A DNA stretch of 64,000 bases from contig JAHCAL010000001.1 in assembly GCA_019634925.1 (NCBI GenBank), positions 496,001 through 560,000 on the forward strand, in the 5' to 3' direction. This document shows, one piece after another, positions 1 to 8,034 of the stretch (position 1 is its first letter; the number at the start of each line of letters is the position of its first letter). The DNA is from Pseudomonadales bacterium. Its GTDB lineage: Bacteria; Pseudomonadota; Gammaproteobacteria; Pseudomonadales; Azotimanducaceae. The notes beneath the pieces are model-generated. The model saw only the letters and a list, made by a program, of their open reading frames with translations. It ran no database searches and was not told the origin of the DNA. A program made the position numbers and the translations under genes.

Positions 1-109
1 ATAAAGAATCGGATGCCGTCTGTAATGACGGGGTCGGGTGTGCCGCGGCCGGCAGCGGCGCTCGCCCGGGCCACGCCTGCCGGGTGCGGCGTCGTGCCGG
101 TCGGCGCCT

Positions 110-532
110 TCAGCCCGCCTGGCGGACCGGCGGTGCGCTTTCGGTGGCCCGCTCGATGGCCTCGAGGAACAGGTCGCGCAGGGAGAGGATGCCGAGCACC
201 TTGCCCTCCTCGACCACCGGGAGGTGGCGGAAGCGGTGCTCGCGCATCAGGTCGATGCAGTGGTGGACGGTATCGGTGGTGGTGACCCGGATGACTTCAC
301 GGGTCATGATCTCTGAGACCCGGGTGCGTTTCGACGTGCGGTGGTCGAGGATCACCTTGCGGACGTAGTCGCGCTCCGAGACGATGCCGACGAGGTAGCC
401 CTCGATCATGACCAGCAGCGCGCCGACATTGTGATCGTGCATCATCTGCAAGGCGTCGAAGACCGAGGCGAGCGGATCGATCCAGTAGGCTTCGCGACCC
501 TTGTCGGTCAGGATGTCGGCGACCGTTCTCAT
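110..532 (-). CDS. Tandem CBS-domain protein
   Basis: A 140-residue protein made almost wholly of two CBS domains (about residues 5-60 and 70-128), recognisable by the repeated hydrophobic-rich pattern with VGALLVMIEGYLVGIVSERD and FRHLPVVEEGKVLGILSLRD. Paired CBS domains form a Bateman module that binds adenosyl ligands. There is no fused enzyme or channel domain, so the partner is unknown. I start it at the ATG ending at 532, which follows an AGGGGAA ribosome-binding site; an upstream extension to 586 has no such site. It stands alone, transcribed away from yciO. Its physiological role cannot be read from the sequence. Confidence 0.85.
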   Translation of the reverse strand: MRTVADILTDKGREAYWIDPLASVFDALQMMHDHNVGALLVMIEGYLVGIVSERDYVRKVILDHRTSKRTRVSEIMTREVIRVTTTDTVHHCIDLMREHRFRHLPVVEEGKVLGILSLRDLFLEAIERATESAPPVRQAG

Positions 533-765
533 GTTCCCCTCCGGTATATCCGCGCCCCCATGGCGTGTCCGGCCTCCCCAGGCCATGTCAATTCATATTG
601 ACGTCAATGGAGAATAACACTTTCCCGCTCCGGGTCCATGATTCCGTTCGGCGAGTCCGTTCGGCGAGTCCGTTCGGCGCATCCGGTCGCGCTTCGTCAC
701 CATTCGGGAGCGACGTTCGTGTAGACTGCCGCCGCAAGCCAAGTCTCCAATGCCCGCCGAGCGCC

Positions 766-1377
766 GTGAGCCAGTTTCTCAGCATCCATCCCACCCACCC
801 GCAGCAGCGACTGCTCGCGCGCGCCGTCGAAATCGTCGCGGCGGGGGGGCTCGTCGTGTACCCGACCGAGACGACCTACGCGCTCGGCTGCCACATCGGT
901 GACAAGGCGGCGCTCGACCGGATCCGCCAGATCCGTCGGCTGGAGGACAACCATCACTTCACGCTGGCCTGCCGCGATCTCTCCGAGATTGCCGTGTACG
1001 CTCGTGTCAGCAACAGCAACTTCCGGCTTATCAAACAGTTGACGCCGGGTCCTTACACATTCCTGCTTCCCGCCACGCGCGAGACGCCGCGTCGGCTGGT
1101 CCATCCGAAGCGCAAGACCATCGGTCTGCGCGTGCCCGACCACCCGATCGCCCAGGCCCTGCTCGGCGCGCTCGGCGAACCGATGATGACCACGACCATG
1201 CGGCTCCCGGGCGACGCGCTGCCGCTCACCGACCCGGAGGAAATCCGCGACCGGGTCGGCGCTGCGGTCGATGTCATCCTGGACGGCGGCACGTGCGGCG
1301 TACTGCCCACGACGGTGATCGACCTGACCGGCGACGCGCCCGAACTGGTGCGCCCGGGGTTGGGTGAGTTTGGCTGA
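766..1377 (+). CDS. yciO: YciO family protein (Sua5/YrdC-like fold)
   Basis: A 203-residue protein that follows E. coli YciO along its length: an N-terminal SQFLSIHP block, the motif VVYPTETTYALGC, a KRKTIGLRVP block and a C-terminal PTTVIDLT. The fold is that of threonylcarbamoyl-AMP synthases (YrdC/Sua5), which make the precursor of t6A in tRNA; YciO proteins are paralogues with a less settled role. The GTG start at 766 gives the usual family length, and the open frame upstream to 565 does not look coding. It lies directly before trpS, scpA and scpB, an order conserved in gammaproteobacteria. Confidence 0.88.
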   Translation: MSQFLSIHPTHPQQRLLARAVEIVAAGGLVVYPTETTYALGCHIGDKAALDRIRQIRRLEDNHHFTLACRDLSEIAVYARVSNSNFRLIKQLTPGPYTFLLPATRETPRRLVHPKRKTIGLRVPDHPIAQALLGALGEPMMTTTMRLPGDALPLTDPEEIRDRVGAAVDVILDGGTCGVLPTTVIDLTGDAPELVRPGLGEFG

Positions 1378-1422
1378 TCGCGCACCTATAATGGCGCGCG
1401 TCGCAGCTTCCAAGGGACTGCT

Positions 1423-2637
1423 TTGAGCAGTAATGATTCGAGTCGGCGCGTGCTCTCCGGCATGCGCCCCACCGGCCGCCTGCACCTCGGGCATCTGAAC
1501 GGGGTGCTGAAGAACTGGGTGCGCCTGCAGCACGAGTACGAGTGTTTCTTCTTCGTGGCCGACTGGCACGCGCTCACCACCGACTACGAGAACGCCCACA
1601 ACATCCGTCAGTACGCGTTCGACACGGTGGTCGACTGGCTGGCGGCCGGCATCAATCCGGGGGCGGCCACACTGTTCGTCCAGTCGCAGGTGCCGGAGCA
1701 CGCCGAACTGCACCTGCTGCTCTCGATGATCACCCCGCTCAGCTGGCTCGAGCGCGTGCCGAGCTTCAAGGACCAGCAGGCGAAACTGAACGACCGGGAC
1801 CTGTCGACCTACGGCTTTCTCGGCTACCCGCTGCTGCAGTCGGCGGACATCCTGATCTACCGGGCCGGCAACGTCCCGGTCGGCGCCGACCAGGTCGCGC
1901 ACGTCGAGCTGACCCGCGAGGTGGCGCGCCGGTTCAATCACCTGTACGGCCGTGAGCCGGACTTCGAGGCGCACGCGGAAGCGGCCATCACGCGCATGGG
2001 GAAGAAGAACTCGCGCATGTATACGACGCTGCGCCGCCGCTACCAGGAAGCCGGCGACGCGGAGGCGCTCGAGCGCGCCCGCGCGCTGCTGCAGGAGCAG
2101 CAGAACCTCTCGATCGGCGACCGTGAGCGGCTGTTCGGCTATCTCGAAGGCGGCGGACGCATCATCCTGCCGGAGCCCCAGGCGCTCTTGACCCGCGAAG
2201 CGCGGGTGCCGGGACTCGATGGCGAGAAGATGTCGAAGTCCTACAACAACACCATCGCGCTGCGCGAAGCGCCGGAGGTGGTGGAGGCGAAGATCCGCAC
2301 CATGATGACCGACCCGGCGCGGGTGCGGCGTACCGACCCGGGCGACCCGGCCAAGTGTCCGGTGTTCGCGCTGCACGAGATCTATACGGACGAGCCGACC
2401 CGCGCGCGCCTGGCCGACGGTTGCCGCACCGCCGGCATCGGCTGCATCGACTGCAAACGTCCGCTCATCGAGGCGATCAACGCGGAACAGCAGGTGATGC
2501 GGGAACGCGCCGCACCCTTCGAGGCCGACCCGGACCTGGTCGAGTCGATCCTGGTGGAAGGCGCCGAGCGCGCCCGCGACGCTGCCCGCGAGACCCTCGA
2601 CGAGGTCCGCACCGCGATGGGTGTCTCCTACAAGTGA
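1423..2637 (+). CDS. trpS: Tryptophanyl-tRNA synthetase
   Basis: A 404-residue class I aminoacyl-tRNA synthetase that charges tRNA-Trp in the cytoplasm. The HIGH-type signature appears as HLGHLNGV near residue 20 and the KMSKS loop as DGEKMSKSYNN near residue 270. The start is a TTG at 1423, chosen because AAGGGA lies six bases before it and it adds the expected few residues before LSGMRPTGRLHLGH; the next ATG would cut into this motif. The scpA frame begins close to its end, so the two are probably cotranscribed. Confidence 0.95.
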   Translation: MSSNDSSRRVLSGMRPTGRLHLGHLNGVLKNWVRLQHEYECFFFVADWHALTTDYENAHNIRQYAFDTVVDWLAAGINPGAATLFVQSQVPEHAELHLLLSMITPLSWLERVPSFKDQQAKLNDRDLSTYGFLGYPLLQSADILIYRAGNVPVGADQVAHVELTREVARRFNHLYGREPDFEAHAEAAITRMGKKNSRMYTTLRRRYQEAGDAEALERARALLQEQQNLSIGDRERLFGYLEGGGRIILPEPQALLTREARVPGLDGEKMSKSYNNTIALREAPEVVEAKIRTMMTDPARVRRTDPGDPAKCPVFALHEIYTDEPTRARLADGCRTAGIGCIDCKRPLIEAINAEQQVMRERAAPFEADPDLVESILVEGAERARDAARETLDEVRTAMGVSYK

Positions 2638-2659
2638 GGCCGCAGATGAGGACCTGTCC

Positions 2660-3484
2660 ATGATGCCGAGCGAGCGGCCACGCCTGCACCTGGTCCGGGA
2701 GAGCGAGCAGGAGATCGTCGCGCTCGTGCGCGGCGAGACCGTGCGCGAACTGCCGACCGACCTGTACATCCCGCCGGAAGCGCTGGAGGTGTTCCTCGAG
2801 ACCTTCGAGGGGCCGCTCGATCTGCTGCTGTACCTGATCCGGCGCGAGAATCTCGACATCCTCGAGATCCGCGTCGCCGAGATCACCGAACAGTACATGG
2901 CCTACATCGAGCTCATGCACAGCATGCAGCTCGAGCTGGCCGGCGAATACCTGGTCATGGCCGCGATGCTGGCCGAGATCAAGTCGCGCATGCTGCTGCC
3001 GCGGCCTGCCGGGCACGACGTCGAGGAGGACGACCCGCGCGCGGAGCTGATCCGCCGCCTGCAGGAGTACGAGCAGATCAAGACCGCCGCCGAGCAGCTG
3101 AACGAGCTGCCGCGCATGGAACGGGACCTGTTCCCGGCGCGCGCAGCGCGCCCGGAGCTGGCCAGAGTCCGCGTCGAGCCGGACGTCGACCTGCGCGAAC
3201 TGCTGCTGGCGCTCGCCCAGGTCCTGCGGCGCGCCGACCTGTACCAGCATCATTCGGTCCAGCTCGAGCCGCTCAGCGTCCGGGAGCGCATGAGCAACAT
3301 CCTCGCGACGGTCAACGCAACGCATGACTTCATCGCGTTCAACGCCCTGTTCCGCCCCGAGGAGGGTCGCATGGGCGTGGTGGTGACCTTTCTCGCCATG
3401 CTCGAGCTGTTGCGCGAGCAGCTGATCGAGTTCGTACAGAGCGAAGCGTTCGCACCGATCTACGTGCGCGCAGGACGGCAGTGA
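2660..3484 (+). CDS. scpA: Segregation and condensation protein A
   Basis: A 274-residue ScpA, the kleisin subunit that bridges the SMC heads in the bacterial condensin complex. The family hallmark ETFEGPLDLLLYLIRREN sits around residues 40-57, followed by the helical EITEQYMAYIELM block and a C-terminal winged-helix part. I chose the ATG at 2660 because AGGA lies seven bases upstream; a longer frame from 2621 would overlap trpS. It overlaps scpB by four bases, implying coupled translation. Some 40 residues precede the kleisin core, a usual feature of proteobacterial ScpA. Confidence 0.93.
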   Translation: MMPSERPRLHLVRESEQEIVALVRGETVRELPTDLYIPPEALEVFLETFEGPLDLLLYLIRRENLDILEIRVAEITEQYMAYIELMHSMQLELAGEYLVMAAMLAEIKSRMLLPRPAGHDVEEDDPRAELIRRLQEYEQIKTAAEQLNELPRMERDLFPARAARPELARVRVEPDVDLRELLLALAQVLRRADLYQHHSVQLEPLSVRERMSNILATVNATHDFIAFNALFRPEEGRMGVVVTFLAMLELLREQLIEFVQSEAFAPIYVRAGRQ

Positions 3485-4251
3485 CCCGCATGGAAACCGC
3501 GATCGACCCCCAGAAGCTGAAACAGATCCTCGAGGCCGCGCTGTTCGCGGCGGAAGAGCCGCTCTCCGTCGACCGCATGACCCGGTTGTTCGCGCACGGT
3601 GAACTCGACTCGGAGGAAGGCCGCGCGCTGATCCGCGCCACGCTCGACACGCTCGCCGCGGAAGCAGAAGGGCGTGGCTACGAACTGAGCCGGGTGGCGT
3701 CCGGCTACCGCTACCAGGTGCGCCAGGAATATGCCGAATGGGTCGGCCGGTTGTGGGAAGAGAAGCCGCCGCGATACTCGCGCGCGCTGCTCGAAACCCT
3801 CGCGCTGATCGCCTACAAGCAGCCGGTGACCCGCGGCGACATCGAGGAACTGCGCGGCGTCGCGGTCAGCCAGAACATCATGCGCACGCTCATCGAACGC
3901 GACTGGATCCGCGTGGTGGGCCAGCGCGAGGTGCCCGGCCGGCCGTCGCTGTACGGCACCACGCGGGCGTTCCTCGACTACTTCAACCTGAAGAGCCTCG
4001 ACCAGCTGCCGTCGCTGCCGGAGATCCGCTCGCTGATCGAGCCCCTGGTGATCGAGGAGGCGGTGCCGGAGGCGCGTGAACTGCCGTCGATCGACGACCC
4101 TGAAGCCACCGCCGACGGCTGGGACGAACTGGACGCCGAGGCCACCGGCGACGACCCGGCGGACGATTCTGCGGACGATCCGGCGGACGACGACGCAGGG
4201 CAGACACGCCTCGCGCAGGTCGTGGTGCTGCCGCAACCGCAGCGCCAATGA
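3481..4251 (+). CDS. scpB: Segregation and condensation protein B
   Basis: A 256-residue ScpB, the winged-helix dimer that binds the ScpA kleisin and regulates SMC action. The core runs from KQILEAALFAAEEPLS to the GRPSLYGTT block near residue 158. The last 40 or so residues are a strongly acidic tail with a DDPADD-type repeat (about 4146-4194), which is longer than in most homologues and likely disordered. The GTG at 3481 overlaps the scpA stop codon and has AGGACG just before it; an ATG at 3490 is the alternative. It overlaps rluB by four bases. Confidence 0.93.
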   Translation: MTRMETAIDPQKLKQILEAALFAAEEPLSVDRMTRLFAHGELDSEEGRALIRATLDTLAAEAEGRGYELSRVASGYRYQVRQEYAEWVGRLWEEKPPRYSRALLETLALIAYKQPVTRGDIEELRGVAVSQNIMRTLIERDWIRVVGQREVPGRPSLYGTTRAFLDYFNLKSLDQLPSLPEIRSLIEPLVIEEAVPEARELPSIDDPEATADGWDELDAEATGDDPADDSADDPADDDAGQTRLAQVVVLPQPQRQ

Positions 4252-5093
4252 AACGTGCACCGCGCAGCGCCGCGGAGCCCGGCGCCGGCGACAAGCTGCA
4301 GAAAGTCCTCGCCGATCTCGGCTACGGCTCGCGCCGCACGCTGGAGGAGTGGATCGCCGCCGGCCGGGTCAGTGTCAACGGCGCGCCGGCACACGTGGGG
4401 CAGCGTGTCACGGCCGCCGACCGCATCCAGGTCGACGGACAGCCGGTACGCACGGCCCGCCGCGAGGAAGCGCGGGTGCTGGTCTACAACAAGCCGAGTG
4501 GCGTGATCTGCACCCGCAGCGATCCGGAAGGACGCCCCACGGTATTCGACGACCTGCCGAAGCTCGCCAGTGGCCGCTGGATCGCGGTGGGGCGGCTCGA
4601 CTTCATGAGCGCGGGCCTGCTGCTGATCACCAACGACGGCGCGCTCGCCAACCGCATGATGCACCCCTCGACCGGGCTCGACCGGGAGTACGCCGTGCGC
4701 GTCAACGGCAAGCTCTCCGATGCGGAGCTGAAGCGCCTCTGCCAGGGTGTCGAGGTCGATGGCGAGCAGCTGCGTTTCAGCGACATCCGTTACTACAACG
4801 GTTCCGGTTCCAATCACTGGTACCACGTCGTGCTGATGGAGGGCCGCAATCGTGAGGTGCGCCGCCTGTTCGAAGCGGTGGGCCTGGTGGTGAGCCGCCT
4901 GAAGCGTGTGCGTTACGGGCCGGTGTTTCTCTCCTCGACGCTGCGCAGCGGCCGCTGGGTCGAGCTCGGCGAGCAGGACCTGGCAGCCCTGTACCGGCTG
5001 CTGCGACTGCCGGCGCCGCGCCCCGCGCAGGGACGCCGCAGCCGCCAGGACCGTGAGCAGCGCTCGCTCCTGCTGCCCTATCCGTCCCTCTGA
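4248..5093 (+). CDS. rluB: 23S rRNA pseudouridine synthase (RluB type)
   Basis: A 281-residue enzyme of the RsuA/RluB group, which isomerises uridine (U2605 in the E. coli enzyme) in 23S rRNA. An S4 RNA-binding domain covers about residues 15-75 (KLQKVLADLGYGSRR), and the catalytic aspartate lies in GRLDFMSAGLLLITNDG near residue 120. NREVRRLFEAVGL near the C-terminal part is typical of the group. The ATG overlaps the scpB stop (ATGA). Placement directly behind scpAB is conserved and supports RluB over the close paralogues RluE and RluF. Confidence 0.93.
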   Translation: MKRAPRSAAEPGAGDKLQKVLADLGYGSRRTLEEWIAAGRVSVNGAPAHVGQRVTAADRIQVDGQPVRTARREEARVLVYNKPSGVICTRSDPEGRPTVFDDLPKLASGRWIAVGRLDFMSAGLLLITNDGALANRMMHPSTGLDREYAVRVNGKLSDAELKRLCQGVEVDGEQLRFSDIRYYNGSGSNHWYHVVLMEGRNREVRRLFEAVGLVVSRLKRVRYGPVFLSSTLRSGRWVELGEQDLAALYRLLRLPAPRPAQGRRSRQDREQRSLLLPYPSL

Positions 5094-5140
5094 GTCGTTC
5101 CAGCGTGCACCGCCACCCGCGCCAGGGGGTTCTCAGGTCG

Positions 5141-5163
5141 TTGTGATACGTTATAACATCTAG
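5141..5163 (+). promoter_or_regulatory. Zur-like operator
   Basis: The stretch around GATACGTTATAACATC is an imperfect palindrome. Read on the minus strand it contains ATGTTATAA, one full half of the gammaproteobacterial Zur box; the other half is degenerate. It lies about 33-55 bases before the DUF1826 start, where an operator would overlap the promoter. DUF1826 and DUF3299 genes are known companions of zinc-regulated loci, which supports the reading. The assignment is inference. Confidence 0.55.
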
Positions 5164-5198
5164 ATCGAGAATTCGGACGACCTGGTCGAGGACTCATG

Positions 5199-5900
5199 AT
5201 GGCAGCAGCGTACGAATCCCCCGCCGTGCAGGAGCTCGCAACGGCGGTGCACGATGTCTTGCCGGTACGCGCCGTGGATACCGACGACCTCCTCGAACTC
5301 GTGGCGATCCACGATCCCGACGTCGAGCTGGTTGCTCTCATGCGAACCCTGCCCGCCGACGTGGCCGGGTTCGCGGGCGCGCTCCTGGAACAGCGCATTC
5401 GCCTCGAGGAAACGCTCGATGTCCCGTGCGATCGGGCGGTCGCCGAACTCGACCGGCGCATCGGATCCCCGTGCCGGGGGCTCCCTGGCCGCGCGGCATG
5501 GCTCGACGACGTGGGCGCGCTCGTCGAGGTCTTTGCCGAACTGTTCGGTGCGCCGCGTGTCGGCTTGCGTGTCATGACCCTGTCCGGGCCGATGTGCCCG
5601 CGCTTTCACGTGGACCGGATCCCGGTGCGGTTGCTGACCACTTACGCGGGGCCGGGCACGGAGTGGTTGTGCGACCGGGACGTGACCCGCGAGCGCCTCG
5701 GCCCCGGCGCGGCGGGCAAGCCCGACGAGTCGTCCGGACTCCTGCGGCCCGGGGCGCGAATCCGGCGCCTGCCGGCCGGTGCGGTCGCGCTGTTCAAGGG
5801 CAGTGCCTGGGACACCGGTCAGCTCGGCGGCGTGGTGCATCGTTCACCCCATGCAGTGGGCGGACGCCTGCTGGTCAGCATGGATCCGCTGGCCGCATGA
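5199..5900 (+). CDS. DUF1826 family protein, probably zinc-responsive
   Basis: A 233-residue protein recognised as DUF1826 by its core CPRFHVDRIPVRLLTTYAG and PGTEWLCDRD, followed by a C-terminal block with HRSPHAVGGRLLVSMDP. The conserved Cys, His and Asp residues could bind metal, but no activity is established to my knowledge. Members are commonly found in Zur-controlled gene clusters, and a Zur-like box lies just upstream here. Two ATGs are adjacent (5196 and 5199); GAGGA is better spaced for the second. The stop overlaps the start of the next gene by four bases, so the two are an operon. Confidence 0.8.
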   Translation: MAAAYESPAVQELATAVHDVLPVRAVDTDDLLELVAIHDPDVELVALMRTLPADVAGFAGALLEQRIRLEETLDVPCDRAVAELDRRIGSPCRGLPGRAAWLDDVGALVEVFAELFGAPRVGLRVMTLSGPMCPRFHVDRIPVRLLTTYAGPGTEWLCDRDVTRERLGPGAAGKPDESSGLLRPGARIRRLPAGAVALFKGSAWDTGQLGGVVHRSPHAVGGRLLVSMDPLAA

Positions 5901-6436
5901 ACGGGCGCATCTGGCTCGCGCTGCTGCTGCTGGTGCCGTGCCTTGGTGCCGCGACGCCGCCGGTCGATCCCGCGGTGCGCACGCTCTATTGGGAGGATCT
6001 CATGCCCCCCGGCTGGGAGCCTGCCGAGATCGACTACAGCCGGTTCTTCATGGACCTGGATGACGCCGAGGCGGATGACGACCAGCTGGAGGACCCGAAG
6101 GCCCTGCAGGAGGTCGACGCGCCGGTGATCGGCGCCCTGCATGGCATCCGGGCGCGCATCCCGGGATACCTCGTGCCGGTGTCCATGAACGTGTCGCGGG
6201 TAGAAGAGGTTCTGCTGGTTCCATACTTTGGCGCGTGCATCCACCTGCCGCCGCCGCCCTCCAACCAGGTCGTACTCATCGAGTTGCCGAAGCCGATGTC
6301 GCTGGACCAGCTCTGGGAGATGGGTCCGGTCTGGATGACCGGTGAACTGCAGGTCGCGAGCCGCACGACCGAGATGGCCCATGCGGGCTACGCGATGCGC
6401 GCCGAGCGAGTCGAGATCTATCAGCCCGAGGAATGA
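5897..6436 (+). CDS. DUF3299 family secreted protein
   Basis: A 179-residue protein with an N-terminal signal peptide (hydrophobic core WLALLLLVPCLGAA, likely cleaved near residue 19), so it is exported. The body matches DUF3299: LYWEDLMPPGW, then an acidic linker, then GYLVPV and a block YFGACIHLPPPPSNQ. Proteins of this family occur with zinc-uptake and zinc-starvation genes; the function is not known to me. The start overlaps the DUF1826 stop (ATGA), indicating coupled translation under the same putative Zur control. A palindromic repeat begins right at its stop codon. Confidence 0.78.
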   Translation: MNGRIWLALLLLVPCLGAATPPVDPAVRTLYWEDLMPPGWEPAEIDYSRFFMDLDDAEADDDQLEDPKALQEVDAPVIGALHGIRARIPGYLVPVSMNVSRVEEVLLVPYFGACIHLPPPPSNQVVLIELPKPMSLDQLWEMGPVWMTGELQVASRTTEMAHAGYAMRAERVEIYQPEE

Positions 6437-6533
6437 GTGCGAGCCGATGGCTCGCCAGGCGCGCTAGTCGCGCGCACGAGTGCGAGCCCGTGGCTCGCCA
6501 GGCGCGCTAGTCGCGCGCACGAGTGCGAGCCCC
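6435..6533. repeat. Tandem palindromic REP-like repeat
   Basis: Two copies of a 43-bp unit (6435-6477 and 6478-6520), differing at two bases, plus a 13-bp partial third copy. Each unit carries two hairpins: GCGAGCC-N3-GGCTCGC and GCGCG-N4-CGCGC. It sits in the gap between the converging DUF3299 and yciK genes, covers the DUF3299 stop and the last codons of yciK, and may act as a bidirectional terminator. A related diverged copy of the first hairpin lies at 21288. Confidence 0.85.
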
Positions 6534-7346
6534 AGTCCACTCCCGCGCATCGAACGCCTGTCCGTTCTCGTGCGCCGAGTCGTCCGAGAACAGGTACAGG
6601 TGGATGTCCATCCGGGTCTCCGGCGTATCGACCCCCGCGGGGTTCTCGCCGGGATACGCCGCCGCCCGCATGGCCGTGCGGGTCGCGCCTGGATTCAGGC
6701 TGTTGAAGCGGATCCGCCCGGTGTGTTCGTACTCGTCGGCGAATATCTGCATGAGCCCCTCGAGCGCGAACTTGGAGACCGCGTACGCACCCCAGTAGGC
6801 ACGCGCCTTCCGGCCGACGCTCGACGAGGTCAGGACCACCGAGGCGCGCGGGCTCATCTGTAACGCGGGCAACAGCGTCCGGGTCAGCAGGAACGGTGCG
6901 AACGCATTCACCCGCATGACCTGGTTCCAGGCGCTGGTCGGGTAGTGGGCGAGCGGCGCCTTGGGGCCGAGCAGCGAGGCGTTGTGCAGGATCCCGTCGA
7001 GGCGCCCGTAGGCTTCCGCGACCGCCTCGAGCAGGGCTTCGGCGCTCGTGTCGTCGAGCAGTTCGAGGTCGCAGGGCACGATGACGGGACTCGTCTGTGT
7101 ATTGGCGGTGATCCAGTCGGAGACGGTCTCGAGTTTGCCGCGGGTGCGGCCGAGCAGCAGCACGTCGGCGCCGTACAGGGCGAACGTCTGCGCCGCCACG
7201 CGGCCGATGCCGTCGCCGGCACCGGTCACCAGGATGACCTTGCCGGCCAGGCAGTCCGGCGCGGGCTGGTAGCGCCAATGCACGCGCGCCGCGTCGAGCG
7301 CCGGCCAGCCGGGCCGGGGCGCGGTTGCTTCAGGGTTTGACGGCAT
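6507..7346 (-). CDS. yciK: YciK-type short-chain dehydrogenase
   Basis: A 279-residue SDR. The cofactor motif is TGAGDGIGR near residue 41, NAS follows in HNASLLGPKAPL, and the catalytic serine, tyrosine and lysine are seen in TSSSVGRKARAYWGAYAVSK. Close agreement with E. coli YciK (WGAYAxSKFAxEGxMQxxADEY and NPGATRTAMRA) supports the name; the substrate is unknown. The start overlaps the ubiG end by 17 bases. The last dozen residues (GARTRARD) and the stop codon are encoded by the palindromic repeat, so the C-terminus has been altered by it. Confidence 0.88.
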   Translation of the reverse strand: MPSNPEATAPRPGWPALDAARVHWRYQPAPDCLAGKVILVTGAGDGIGRVAAQTFALYGADVLLLGRTRGKLETVSDWITANTQTSPVIVPCDLELLDDTSAEALLEAVAEAYGRLDGILHNASLLGPKAPLAHYPTSAWNQVMRVNAFAPFLLTRTLLPALQMSPRASVVLTSSSVGRKARAYWGAYAVSKFALEGLMQIFADEYEHTGRIRFNSLNPGATRTAMRAAAYPGENPAGVDTPETRMDIHLYLFSDDSAHENGQAFDAREWTGARTRARD

Positions 7347-8034
7347 GGAGCAGGTAGTTCACGTCGACGTCGTCGCACAGGGTGCAGGTGCGGGTGAACG
7401 GATTGTAGCGCATGCCCACGATCTCCCGGACCAGGAGGCCCGCGCGGCGCACGCCGTCGGCCAGTTCGTGCGGCTTGATGAACTTCGCGTATTCGTGGGT
7501 GCCGCGCGGCAGCAGGCCGAGCACGTACTCGGCGCCGACGATGGCTAGTGCGTAGGCTTTCGGATTCCGGTTGATCGTCGAGAAGAAGAGCTGCGCGCCG
7601 GGCGCGGCCAGGTCGGCGCACGCCTGGATCGTGCCGGCGAAGTCCGGCACGTGTTCGAGCATCTCGAGGCAGGTGACGGTGTGGAACGCACCCGGCCGCG
7701 TCCGGGCGAGTTCCTCGGCCGTGCTGGCGAGGTACTCGAGGCGGGTGCCGGTCTCGAGGGCGTGCAGGCGCGCGACCTCGAGCGGCGCGCCGGCCATGTC
7801 GATGCCGGTCACCGTGGCGCCGGCGCGCGCCATGCTCTCGCTCAGGATGCCGCCGCCGCAGCCGACGTCGAGCACGGGGCCCGCGGCGAAGTCCGCGTGG
7901 CGGCGGATGTAGTCGAGCCGCACCGGATTGATGTCGTGCAGGGGCCGGAAGTCGCCCTCCGGATCCCACCAGCGGCTGGCGAGCGCCTCGAACTTGGCGA
8001 TCTCGCGCGGATCGACGTTGGCTTCGGTGGTCAT
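7330..8034 (-). CDS. ubiG: Ubiquinone biosynthesis O-methyltransferase
   Basis: A 234-residue SAM-dependent methyltransferase that carries out both O-methylation steps of ubiquinone synthesis. The N-terminal block EIAKFEALASRWWDPEGDF, the SAM-binding VLDVGCGGGILSE, and EMLEHVPD are diagnostic. The ATG overlaps the stop of the upstream amidohydrolase by four bases. In Pseudomonas the gene is followed by mupP and then yciK; here yciK follows directly and overlaps it. Confidence 0.95.
   Translation of the reverse strand: MTTEANVDPREIAKFEALASRWWDPEGDFRPLHDINPVRLDYIRRHADFAAGPVLDVGCGGGILSESMARAGATVTGIDMAGAPLEVARLHALETGTRLEYLASTAEELARTRPGAFHTVTCLEMLEHVPDFAGTIQACADLAAPGAQLFFSTINRNPKAYALAIVGAEYVLGLLPRGTHEYAKFIKPHELADGVRRAGLLVREIVGMRYNPFTRTCTLCDDVDVNYLLHAVKP

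Noticed and set aside
697..2898. A 733-codon minus-strand frame opposite yciO, trpS and scpA
   Set aside because: It mirrors well-supported plus-strand genes. Long antisense frames are expected in G+C-rich coding DNA, and the sequence is low-complexity, rich in Arg, Val and Gly.
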